A stretch of DNA of 64,000 nucleotides from Thiohalocapsa halophila (lineage in GTDB: Bacteria > Pseudomonadota > Gammaproteobacteria > Chromatiales > Chromatiaceae), in the NCBI RefSeq assembly GCF_016583825.1, contig NZ_NRRV01000017.1:25301-89300 (forward strand), in the 5' to 3' direction. The position numbers and the translations under genes are program-made. The notes under the pieces were generated by a model. The model was not told where the DNA came from. It did no database searches and was given only the letters and a program-made list of their open reading frames with translations. This document shows, piece by piece, positions 55,944-63,831 of this stretch (position 1 is its first letter; every line of letters starts with the position of its first letter).

Positions 55944-58900
55944 ATGGCGAAGAGCACCGACAAGAAGCAGATCGAGGCGCTGACCCACAACGAAGCCAGG
56001 CGGCGCAACATCCCCACCGCCGAGTACCAGCCGGTGATGGCGGAGGAGGACCGCGCGCCGAAGGAGGTGCGCTATGCCCGTGGCGGCGCCGGGCTGGAGG
56101 ACGAGAAGGCCGCGCGGGATGCGGACCTGGACCCGCAGCTGGTCTGGCGCGGCAAGGACCGGCAGGACTGGTCCGACCTGGTGGTGCAGGCGCCGCCGCT
56201 GTTCATCCAGGAGAAGATCCACCCCAAGGTGCTGATCGACGATCTGCTCCGTGAGCGCGAGAAGAGGATTCACCACGAAGGCACGAAGGGCACGAAGCAG
56301 GAGGAAAACGAAGGGACTTCGTGGCCTTCGTGCCTTCGTGGTGAGAATGCATCTCCGGAGCAGTTGGACCTGTTTGCGGACTTCAACGGCATCCCGGAGG
56401 GCGCGGACAAGACCGAGTTCTACCGGCACGACGCCAACTGGACCAACCGCATGATCCTCGGCGACAGCCTCCAGGTGATGGCGTCATTGGCCGAGCGCGA
56501 GGGGCTGCGGGGCAAGGTGCAGTGCATCTACATCGACCCGCCCTACGGCATCAAATTCAACTCCAACTTCCAGTGGTCCACCACCAGCCGCGATGTGAAG
56601 GACGGCAAGACGGAGCACATCACCCGCGAGCCGGAGCAGGTGAAGGCGTTTCGCGACACCTGGCGCGACGGCATCCATTCCTACCTTACCTATCTGCGCG
56701 ACCGGCTGACCGTCGCGCGGGACCTGCTGACCGAGTCCGGGTCGGTGTTTGTGCAGATTGGGGATGAGAATCTGTATCGGGTTAAGGCGGTTATAGATGA
56801 GATTTTTGGGGAGCATAACGCCGTAGTCACGCTGGTTGTCAAAAAAAAGAGTGCGACCACGGCAACGGATCCAGTCAACGATTATCTTCTCTGGTATGCC
56901 AAGAATCGTGATGAACTGAAAGTACGGCAACTCTACAAGGAAAGGCGCGATCCAGAAGATGACTCCAAGTTTAATACGCTTGTTTCGATGTCCGGAAAGC
57001 ATACGAGGATTCGCGGGCTCAGTGCAGAAGAAATCGGGGATCGCCTTCTGCAGGGCGAGCAGTGGGCTAGGGTGAACTATCCGCTGGTAAGTCAGGACCG
57101 CTCCGATAGAAGTTCGGCTTTCCCATTCCGCGGCAAGTTCTTCGAATGCGGGGCCAATAGACATTGGACCTACGATCCGGAGGCGGATATGAAGCGTCTC
57201 GAAAAAGCGGAACGGATCTTCGATGGTGGCGGAAAGTCTCTTGGGGGCGTAGTGTTCTTTCGAGACTGGGCGCACGCCACGATCTCGAATATCTGGACAG
57301 AGTTTCATGGCGAAAAATTCCCCGTCTTCGTTGTCCAGACGAATCCAAGATTAATTGAACGGTGCATCGTGATGACCACCGACCCCGGCGACCTGGTCCT
57401 CGACCCCACCTGCGGCTCCGGCACTACCGCCTATGTCGCCGAGCAATGGGGCCGGCGCTGGATCACCATCGACACCAGCCGGGTGGCGCTGGCGTTAGCG
57501 CGGGCGCGGATCATGGGGGCGCGCTATCCCTACTATCTGCTGGCGGACTCCAAGGCCGGTCAGCGCAAGGAGGCGGAAGTGACCCGCACCGAGCCCTCGA
57601 CGGCGCCCACCCATGGCGACATCCGCCAGGGCTTCGTCTACCAGCGGGTGCCGCACATCACGCTCAAGGCCATCGCCAACAACGCCGAGATCGATGTGAT
57701 CTGGGAGCAGTGGCAGCCGCGGGTGCAGGGGACGCTGGACCGGCTCAACGCCGCGCTGCGGGGCCACAAGACGCCGTTCGAGCCCGCCACCGGCGGGCGC
57801 GCCGGCAAGCCGGTGGTGTTCGACGCGGCGGATGATGCGACCTTCACCATGCCGAGCGGCGAGGTCGTGCCTGCCTACGCGCTGATGGACTGGGAGGTGC
57901 CGCGGGAGGCCCCCGCAGACTGGCTGAGTGAGTCGGTCGCGGCGGAAGAGGATGCACCACGAAGACACGACGAGCACGAAGCAGAAGCAGCGAAAGGCAC
58001 TTCGTGTTCTTCGTGCCTTCGTGGTGAAACAGTGACCGAGGCGCTCAAGGACTTCTGGCAGGCCCGCATCGCCCGCCAGCGCGAGATCGACGCCAGCATC
58101 GCGGCCAAGGCGGACTTCGAGTACCTCTACGACAAGCCCTTTGAGGACAAAAAGACCGTCCGCGTCGCCGGCCCCTTCACGGTGGAGAGCCTGTCGCCGC
58201 ACCGGGTGCTGGGCGTGGACGAGGACGACGAGCTGATCGGCGTCGAGGACGACAAGGCCGACTACGAGGAGCGCGACTTCGTCGGCATGATCCTGGAGAG
58301 CCTGCGCGCCGCCGGCGTGCAGCAGGCGCACAAGGAGGACCGCATCAGCTTTACGTCGCTGACGCCCTGGCCCGGCGACCTGATCTGCGCCGAGGGGCGC
58401 TTCTCCGACGCCGCAGCAGAAGACTCACCACGAAGGCACGAAGAGCACGAAGAAGACGCGGTTGACATGTCTTCGTGTCCTTCGTGTCTTCGTGGTGAAA
58501 AAGGGGAACGAAGGGCGGCGATCTTTGTCGGCCCGGAGTTCGGCACCGTCTCCCGGCCGGACCTGGTGCAGGCGGCCCGCGAGGCGGCGGACGCCGGTTT
58601 CGATGTGCTCATCGCCTGCGCCTTCAGCTTCGACGCCCACAGCGCCGACCTGACCAAGCTCGGTCGCGTGCCGATCCTGAAGGCGCGCATGAACGCGGAC
58701 CTGCATATGGCCACGGAGCTGGCGGACACCGGCAAGGGCAACCTGTTCGTGATCTTCGGCGAGCCGGACATCGACATCTGGCCTCTGGACGATGGTCAGG
58801 TGCAGGTCAAGATCAACGGCGTGGATGTGTTCCACCCGCAGAGCGGCGAGGTCCGCTCCGACGGCCCCGACGGCATCGCCTGCTGGTTCATCGACACGGA

Positions 58901-59123
58901 CTACAACGAGGAGAGCTTCTTCGTCCGCCACGCCTACTTCCTCGGCGCCAACGACCCCTACAAGGCGCTCAAGACCACGCTGCGCGCCGAGATCGACGAG
59001 GACGCCTGGGCCAGCCTCCACAGCGACACCTCCCGCCCCTTCCCCAAGCCCGCCTCCGGGCGCATTGCCGTCAAGGTCATCAACCACCTTGGCGACGAGG
59101 TGATGAAGGTGTTTCGGGTCTGA
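55944..59123 (+). CDS. Type III-like N6-adenine DNA methyltransferase (Mod), with repeat insertions
   Basis: This is a 1059-aa beta-class amino-methyltransferase: the catalytic DPPY is at residues 198-201 (IDPPYGIKF) and the SAM motif DPTCGSGTT starts at 487. The target recognition region between them (about 269-474, DNA 56750-57365) is clearly AT-richer with different codon choice, as if exchanged by recombination. Three palindromes of 72-73 bp are inserted in frame, coding for residues ~110-134, ~671-695 and ~828-852; each ends in SCLRGE. The large C-terminal region (about 550-1059) matches the Mod partner of BPTD_3080-type Res proteins. ATG 55944 follows AAGGACC. It methylates adenine in an unknown site. 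Confidence 0.92.
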   Translation: MAKSTDKKQIEALTHNEARRRNIPTAEYQPVMAEEDRAPKEVRYARGGAGLEDEKAARDADLDPQLVWRGKDRQDWSDLVVQAPPLFIQEKIHPKVLIDDLLREREKRIHHEGTKGTKQEENEGTSWPSCLRGENASPEQLDLFADFNGIPEGADKTEFYRHDANWTNRMILGDSLQVMASLAEREGLRGKVQCIYIDPPYGIKFNSNFQWSTTSRDVKDGKTEHITREPEQVKAFRDTWRDGIHSYLTYLRDRLTVARDLLTESGSVFVQIGDENLYRVKAVIDEIFGEHNAVVTLVVKKKSATTATDPVNDYLLWYAKNRDELKVRQLYKERRDPEDDSKFNTLVSMSGKHTRIRGLSAEEIGDRLLQGEQWARVNYPLVSQDRSDRSSAFPFRGKFFECGANRHWTYDPEADMKRLEKAERIFDGGGKSLGGVVFFRDWAHATISNIWTEFHGEKFPVFVVQTNPRLIERCIVMTTDPGDLVLDPTCGSGTTAYVAEQWGRRWITIDTSRVALALARARIMGARYPYYLLADSKAGQRKEAEVTRTEPSTAPTHGDIRQGFVYQRVPHITLKAIANNAEIDVIWEQWQPRVQGTLDRLNAALRGHKTPFEPATGGRAGKPVVFDAADDATFTMPSGEVVPAYALMDWEVPREAPADWLSESVAAEEDAPRRHDEHEAEAAKGTSCSSCLRGETVTEALKDFWQARIARQREIDASIAAKADFEYLYDKPFEDKKTVRVAGPFTVESLSPHRVLGVDEDDELIGVEDDKADYEERDFVGMILESLRAAGVQQAHKEDRISFTSLTPWPGDLICAEGRFSDAAAEDSPRRHEEHEEDAVDMSSCPSCLRGEKGERRAAIFVGPEFGTVSRPDLVQAAREAADAGFDVLIACAFSFDAHSADLTKLGRVPILKARMNADLHMATELADTGKGNLFVIFGEPDIDIWPLDDGQVQVKINGVDVFHPQSGEVRSDGPDGIACWFIDTDYNEESFFVRHAYFLGANDPYKALKTTLRAEIDEDAWASLHSDTSRPFPKPASGRIAVKVINHLGDEVMKVFRV
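56271..56343. repeat. CACCACGAAG/CTTCGTGGTG palindrome, copy 1 (in mod)
   Basis: 27-nt arms at 56271-56297 and 56317-56343 match at 26 of 27 positions around a 19-nt loop. It is translated in the mod frame as HHEGTKGTK ... SWPSCLRG. The left arm is read in a different frame from the left arms of copies 2 and 3. Confidence 0.9.
57955..58026. repeat. CACCACGAAG/CTTCGTGGTG palindrome, copy 2 (in mod)
   Basis: 27-nt arms at 57955-57981 and 58000-58026 match at 24 of 27 positions around an 18-nt loop. Translated as PRRHDEHE ... SCSSCLRG in the mod frame. Confidence 0.9.
58426..58497. repeat. CACCACGAAG/CTTCGTGGTG palindrome, copy 3 (in mod)
   Basis: 27-nt arms at 58426-58452 and 58471-58497 match at 24 of 27 positions around an 18-nt loop. 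Translated as PRRHEEHEE ... SCPSCLRG in the mod frame. Confidence 0.9.
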
Positions 59124-59124
59124 G

Positions 59125-59163
59125 CGCCGGCGCCCCAAGCACCTCTGGCCCGGGGCGCCGGCG
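59125..59163 (+). terminator. Hairpin downstream of mod
   Basis: A perfect 12-bp stem CGCCGGCGCCCC / GGGGCGCCGGCG with a 15-nt loop starts just after the mod stop. No T-tract follows, so it may stabilise the 3' end or act with Rho. Confidence 0.5.
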
Positions 59164-59269
59164 GAATCTGAAGGGCGATCCGGCGGCCTGCCGTGGACAG
59201 CGCGCAGCCCGGAGCATGTGATCATGAGGAGAAGAAAAGTACGTGACAATGCCGCTGGCTTTCTTGCAC

Positions 59270-59298
59270 TATACTTTCACGACACCACCTGTGGTGTC
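59270..59298 (+). promoter_or_regulatory. hicAB -10 box and operator palindrome
   Basis: TATACT (59270-59275) is followed by a perfect inverted repeat GACACCAC-CT-GTGGTGTC (59281-59298) that ends 8 bp before hicA. The position over the transcription start fits repression by HicB. Confidence 0.65.
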
Positions 59299-59306
59299 AC
59301 AGGCCG

Positions 59307-59600
59307 ATGTCTGCTGAGGCCGTCCGCGCCGCACGGGAAGAGCTGGAACAGGCTGTGACGAGCCTGCGATGCAGCACTCTGGTGCGCATCCTGAAAAGCC
59401 TGGGTTTCGACGTTCGCGCTGGATCGAAGCCCGGCCACAAGGTCATGACCCACCCGGGCGTCCCAAGCTTTACGTCACAGGCATTTACCTGCGGGCATGG
59501 CAAGAATCCAGAGATTAAGCCTGTCTACGTCCGCAAGGTTGCGGCAACACTTCGGCGGTACGAGCCGGAGTTGGCCGAGTATTTGAGAGCACTGCAATGA
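59307..59600 (+). CDS. hicA: HicA-type mRNA interferase toxin
   Basis: This 97-aa protein has a C-terminal HicA fold (dsRNA-binding-like): LVRILKSLGFDVRAGSKPGHKV with the catalytic His44, and VYVRKVAATLRRYE. It cleaves mRNA during translation. The N-terminal ~25 residues (AVRAAREELEQAVTSL) extend beyond the usual ~60-aa toxin. The stop overlaps hicB in ATGA. Confidence 0.88.
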   Translation: MSAEAVRAAREELEQAVTSLRCSTLVRILKSLGFDVRAGSKPGHKVMTHPGVPSFTSQAFTCGHGKNPEIKPVYVRKVAATLRRYEPELAEYLRALQ

Positions 59601-60007
59601 AGATCGATCCGCACGCCTACAACATCAGTGTCCGCCGCGGCGTGTTCGACGGTGAAGCGCTGTTCGAGGCGCGCGTCAAGGAGCTGCCGGACGTCGCCGA
59701 GTACGCCGAGACCTACCAGGAGGCTTACGAGCTGGCAGTGGATACCATCGAGACGGCGGCGGCGGCCTTTGCCGAGCAGGGGCGCCCCCTTCCGCCGGCA
59801 CAGGTGCCTGCGGACGAGTTCAGCGGCCGCGTGACGCTGCGCATTCCGCGGAGCCTGCATCGGGCGCTTGCGGTCGCGGCAGACGACGAGGGCGTGAGCC
59901 TCAACGCGCACCTGGTCGGGGTGCTGACGTACTACTCGGGGTTTGCGGCGGGGAGCGGGATGCGGATCGAGTCGGCCTCTGCCTTGGTGTCCGATGACGC
60001 GGCCTAA
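59597..60007 (+). CDS. hicB: HicB-type antitoxin
   Basis: This 136-aa antitoxin has an N-terminal degenerate RNase H-like HicB domain (FEARVKELPDVAEYAETYQEAYELAVDTIE) and a C-terminal ribbon-helix-helix-like DNA-binding part (LRIPRSLHRALAVAADDEGVSLNAHL). It binds HicA and probably the palindrome upstream of hicA. Confidence 0.9.
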   Translation: MKIDPHAYNISVRRGVFDGEALFEARVKELPDVAEYAETYQEAYELAVDTIETAAAAFAEQGRPLPPAQVPADEFSGRVTLRIPRSLHRALAVAADDEGVSLNAHLVGVLTYYSGFAAGSGMRIESASALVSDDAA

Positions 60008-60023
60008 GGGGTCAGTGTAGTTT

Positions 60024-60557
60024 CACCACGAAGACACGAAGCACACGAAGTCAGGTAAGGTCGCGTAGAAGCCACCTTCTTCGCGACGGTCCGCGGTGAC
60101 TGGAACAGGAATGGCGCTTATCCCAGACGATTGGACGGGCGAGATCATTGGTGCGGCGATCGATGTCCATCGTCATCTCGGGCCTGGCTTATTGGAGTCC
60201 GCGTATGAGATCTGCTTGGCGGCTGAACTGGAAAGCCGCGGAGTCGCGGTTCAGCGACAGCTGGCCTTGCCGGTTTGCTATAAGGGTCGCAGGTTAGATG
60301 CTGGGTACCGGATCGATTTGCTGGTCGAGCAAAGCGTTGTCGTCGAGCTGAAGGCGGTTGCACGCCTGGAGCCAATTCACGATGCGGAACTGCTGACCTA
60401 CCTGAAGTTGGCTGGTCTCCGCTACGGCTTGTTGCTGAATTTCAACGTACCTGTGCTGAAACATGGTATCCGTCGGATTCTAAACGGCTAGGGTATCGGA
60501 CAAGAGCGCCTCGGGCCGCGGCGCCGTCGATCTGCTCGCCTTCGTGCCTTCGTGGTG
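60024..60557. mobile_element. Inverted-repeat-bounded GxxExxY element
   Basis: The left terminus (60024-60050) is the same arm as in the mod palindromes. The right terminus matches its complement at 17 of the outer 18 positions (60540-60557). The 534-bp unit contains one gene, for a GxxExxY protein. There is no transposase gene. Mobility is inferred from the shared termini with the three palindromes in mod. Confidence 0.65.
60111..60491 (+). CDS. GxxExxY protein (PD-(D/E)XK nuclease-like)
   Basis: This 126-aa protein belongs to the GxxExxY family. The naming motif is GLLESAY in [15 protein letters not shown] at about residues 24-38. A PD-(D/E)XK-type active site is visible as [21 protein letters not shown], with Asp in RIDLL and Glu-x-Lys in ELK. 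Nuclease activity is inferred; the family has no established role. ATG 60111 ([18 protein letters not shown]) is chosen over GTG 60096. The gene is flanked by inverted arms of the same repeat that is inserted three times in mod. Confidence 0.9.
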   Translation: MALIPDDWTGEIIGAAIDVHRHLGPGLLESAYEICLAAELESRGVAVQRQLALPVCYKGRRLDAGYRIDLLVEQSVVVELKAVARLEPIHDAELLTYLKLAGLRYGLLLNFNVPVLKHGIRRILNG

Positions 60558-60574
60558 ATCATCTGCTCAAGCCA

Positions 60575-62659
60575 ATGCACTTCCGCATCGCCGACACCTT
60601 CACCGACAGCCTCGCGAAACTCACCGGCGAGGAACAGAAGGCGGTCAAGACCACCGCCTTCGACCTGCACCTGAACCCGGCCAATCCGTCCTTCAGCTTC
60701 CACAAGCTGGACCGCGCCAAGGACAAGCGCTTTTGGTCGGTGCGTGTCAGCCGGGACATTCGGCTCATCGTCCACCGCACGGACGACAGCCTGCTGCTGT
60801 GCTACGTGGACCACCACGACGCCGCCTACGCCTGGGCGGAGCGCCGCCGGCTTGCAACGCATCCCAACACCGGCGCCGCGCAGTTGGTGGAGATCCGTGA
60901 GACGGTGGAGGAGATCCGTGTTCCCGTCTACGTCGAAGCGCCCGAGCCACGGCCGGCGACACCAGCTGGCGGTCAACGGCTGTTCGCCGGGCTCGACGAC
61001 GACGCGCTGCTCGGCTACGGCGTGCCGCCGGAATGGCTCGCTGACGTGCGCGCCGCGGACGAGGACGGGCTGCTGGCACTCGCCGACCACCTGCCGCAGG
61101 AGGCCGCGGAGGCGCTGCTGGAGCTCGCCACCGGCGGGCAGCCGCAGCCGGCGCATGTGGGCGGGACCGCCGACGCCTTTGCGCACCCGGACGCCCAGCG
61201 CCGTTTCCGGGTCATGGAGGACGTGGAGGCCCTGGCGCGGGCGCTGGAGTTCCCCTGGGAGAAGTGGTCGGTGTTTCTGCACCCCGGCCAGCGGCGGATC
61301 GTGGAGCAGGACTTCAACGGCGCCGCGCGCGTCGCCGGCTCCGCCGGCACTGGCAAGACCATCGTCGCGCTGCACCGCGCCGTGCACCTGGCGCGGTCGA
61401 ATCCCAACGCGCGGGTGCTCCTCACCACCTTCTCGGAGCCGCTGGCCGCGGCGCTGCGCATCAAGCTCGGCCGCCTGGTACACAACGCCCCGCGGCTGGC
61501 CGAGCGCATCGACGTGGCGGCGCTGGATGCCGTGGGCGAGCGCCTGTACCGCGCCCGCATCGGCGAGCCCAAGCTGGTCAGCGACGACGTGCTTGCCGCA
61601 TTGCTGATGGACGCCGCAGAAGCGGCGAGCACCAGCGAGGACCTGCGCTTCCTGATCGGGGAATGGGCGGATGTGGTGGACGCCTGGCAGCTCCCCGACT
61701 GGCCCGCGTACCGGGACGTGCGCCGACTCGGGCGCAAGACGCGGCTGCCGGAGCGTCGCCGGGAAGTGCTGTGGCGCATCTTCGAGCAGGTCAGGACGGC
61801 GCTCACCGACCGCGGCGTGAGCACGCGGGCGGCGCTGTTCACGCGCGTCGCCGAGCGGCTCGCCGACGACGCGCAACCGGTCTACGATCATGTCATCGTC
61901 GACGAGGCGCAGGACGTGGACGTGTCGCAGCTGCGGCTGCTGGCGGCGCTGGCCGGCAGCCGGCGGAACGGGCTCTTCTTCGCGGGCGACCTGGGCCAGC
62001 GGATCTTCCGGCAGCCGTTCTCGTGGAAGGCACTGGGCGTGGATGTGCGCGGGCGGTCGCGGACGTTGAAGGTCAACTACCGGACCTCGCACCAGATCCG
62101 AGCGCATGCCGACCGGCTGCTGGGCGCGCGGGTTGCAGACGTGGACGGCAACGTCGAGGACCGCGGCGGTACCGTCTCGGTGTTCAATGGCCCAGCGCCC
62201 CAGGTAGGAAGCTTTGACGACCACGCCGCTGAGGAAACGGCGGTGGCTGAATGGCTGCGCCTGCGTACAGCGGATGGGCTCAACCCCAACGAAGTGGCTG
62301 TATTCGTCCGCTCCGCCGACGCGCTTGAGCGGGCGGTGGCGGCGGTGGCAACAGCGGGACTGGATGCCGCCCTGCTCGATGAGCGGCTGCATCTACCGCC
62401 CGGCCAAATCGCCGTGGCGACGATGCACCTGGCCAAGGGCCTGGAGTTCCGGGCCGTGGCGGTGATGGCTTGCGACGACGAGATTATCCCACTCCAGTCG
62501 CGCATCGAGGCAATCGCCGATGAGGCCGATCTCGACGAAGCCTACGCCACCGAGCGGCACCTGCTCTACGTCGCCTGTACCCGTGCACGGGACCACCTGC
62601 TGGTGACCAGTGGCGATGTGCCGTCCGAGTTTCTGGACGACTTTGCGGCAGAACACTGA
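60575..62659 (+). CDS. UvrD-family helicase with RelE-like N-terminal domain
   Basis: This is a 694-aa protein. Residues 1-90 resemble RelE/ParE toxins (FSFHKLDRAKDKRFWSVRVSRDIRLIVHRT, then CYVDHHDAAYAWAERR). After a linker, an SF1 helicase follows: Walker A GSAGTGKT at about residues 256-263, VIVDEAQDVD at about 440, the motif around LKVNYRTSHQIR and the C-terminal LLYVACTRARDHLLVTS. It is probably a DNA helicase/translocase; the toxin-like domain may bind ribosomes, RNA or another protein. The context (restriction and toxin-antitoxin genes) suggests defence. The start ATG 60575 is just after the right arm of the GxxExxY element. Confidence 0.87.
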   Translation: MHFRIADTFTDSLAKLTGEEQKAVKTTAFDLHLNPANPSFSFHKLDRAKDKRFWSVRVSRDIRLIVHRTDDSLLLCYVDHHDAAYAWAERRRLATHPNTGAAQLVEIRETVEEIRVPVYVEAPEPRPATPAGGQRLFAGLDDDALLGYGVPPEWLADVRAADEDGLLALADHLPQEAAEALLELATGGQPQPAHVGGTADAFAHPDAQRRFRVMEDVEALARALEFPWEKWSVFLHPGQRRIVEQDFNGAARVAGSAGTGKTIVALHRAVHLARSNPNARVLLTTFSEPLAAALRIKLGRLVHNAPRLAERIDVAALDAVGERLYRARIGEPKLVSDDVLAALLMDAAEAASTSEDLRFLIGEWADVVDAWQLPDWPAYRDVRRLGRKTRLPERRREVLWRIFEQVRTALTDRGVSTRAALFTRVAERLADDAQPVYDHVIVDEAQDVDVSQLRLLAALAGSRRNGLFFAGDLGQRIFRQPFSWKALGVDVRGRSRTLKVNYRTSHQIRAHADRLLGARVADVDGNVEDRGGTVSVFNGPAPQVGSFDDHAAEETAVAEWLRLRTADGLNPNEVAVFVRSADALERAVAAVATAGLDAALLDERLHLPPGQIAVATMHLAKGLEFRAVAVMACDDEIIPLQSRIEAIADEADLDEAYATERHLLYVACTRARDHLLVTSGDVPSEFLDDFAAEH

Positions 62660-62792
62660 GCGCTATGGAACAAAACTCTCCGTTGCCTGGCCTGACTGCC
62701 GCGAGTCCGGTCGGGGAGAGCGAAGATTGGTTTTTCGCTGCGCGGCTGTCCCGATGCTCCGGCCTGTGCGACAGCGGCTGCGGACCTGCAAC

Positions 62793-63683
62793 ATGGCCCA
62801 TCCGTCACGTCCTGCGGTCTTGATGCGCCTGGGCGGCACTTTTCCGCTTGGACTTGGCGGTTGGCTGCTGCTGGTCTTGACGATCGGCGTGGCGGGCACG
62901 GCCGCCGCGGAAGAGCGCCTCCCCGTTCACGGGTTCCGCATCGTCGCCAGCTGGCCGCATGATCCGTACGCGTTCACGCAGGGTCTGATCTGGACGGACG
63001 GCGCGCTGTATGAGTCTACCGGCGGCTATGGGCGCTCCAGCCTGCGCCGGGTGGAGCTCGAAACCGGCCGGGTGGTCCAGCAGCGCCAGCTGGACGACGC
63101 GCTCTTCGGTGAAGGACTCACGGCTTGGGGCGATACCCTCGTGCAGCTGACCTGGCGCGCCGGGCGCGTGCTGCGCTACGACCGCGCCACCTTCGCGCCG
63201 CTGGACGAGCTGACCCTGCCCGGCGAGGGCTGGGGGCTGACCCACGACGGCGAGCACTGGATCGTCAGCGACGGCAGCGCCTCGCTGCGCTTCCTGGACC
63301 CGGAAACGGGTGCCGAAGTCCGCCGTGTGCGGGTGCGTGCCAATGCTCGGCCGGTGCGCCGCTTGAACGAGCTGGAGCTGGTGCCGGTGCGCCGGGCCGA
63401 GGCCGGGCAGCAGGCGGCGCCCGTCCATCATGAGATCTGGGCGAACATCTGGCACCAGGACCGACTGGTCCGCATCGACCCGGCGGACGGTCGGGTGCTG
63501 GGCTATGTGGATTTGACCGGGCTCTGGCCGCAGCGAGAGCGCCCGCACGCTGAGGCGGTGCTAAACGGTATCGCGTTCGACGCCGAGCGTCGGCGGCTGC
63601 TGGTCACCGGCAAGCACTGGCCGCGCCTGTACTGGATCGCCGTCCCCGGCCTGTTGCCGGTACCGGAGGGCAGCGTCGACTGA
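62793..63683 (+). CDS. Glutaminyl-peptide cyclotransferase
   Basis: This bacterial (plant-type, beta-propeller) enzyme converts N-terminal Gln to pyroglutamate on exported proteins. The 296-aa protein has a signal peptide (GGWLLLVLTIGVAGTAAA, then EERLP). Signatures are WPHDPYAFTQGLIWTDGALYES, GEGLTAWGDTLVQLTW, IWANIWHQDRLVRIDP and LNGIAFD...LLVTGKHWPRLYWI. An internal ATG at 62823 could also be the start. It marks the return to core genes. Confidence 0.92.
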   Translation: MAHPSRPAVLMRLGGTFPLGLGGWLLLVLTIGVAGTAAAEERLPVHGFRIVASWPHDPYAFTQGLIWTDGALYESTGGYGRSSLRRVELETGRVVQQRQLDDALFGEGLTAWGDTLVQLTWRAGRVLRYDRATFAPLDELTLPGEGWGLTHDGEHWIVSDGSASLRFLDPETGAEVRRVRVRANARPVRRLNELELVPVRRAEAGQQAAPVHHEIWANIWHQDRLVRIDPADGRVLGYVDLTGLWPQRERPHAEAVLNGIAFDAERRRLLVTGKHWPRLYWIAVPGLLPVPEGSVD

Positions 63684-63831
63684 CGATCCGTCGGCGCCCG
63701 GGCCGCGGCTTGTGGCTCCGGTGCGAGTGTGTCGCCGGTGCTGACCCGTGCGGGCTTGGGCGAATCCCTGACGCGGGCACCGCCGCTTCCGCTAGAATCC
63801 CGGCGTTTAGCCCCAAGCCGCCGGAACAACG

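Noticed and set aside
56820..57365. The AT-rich part of mod considered as a frameshifted or separate gene
   Set aside because: The reading frame continues without stop through both borders and the length between the catalytic motifs fits a recognition domain.
56271..58497. The three palindromes in mod considered as a CRISPR array
   Set aside because: Repeats are self-complementary, irregularly spaced (1.7 kb and 0.4 kb), lie in a coding gene and have no cas genes nearby. No CRISPR array was seen in the window.
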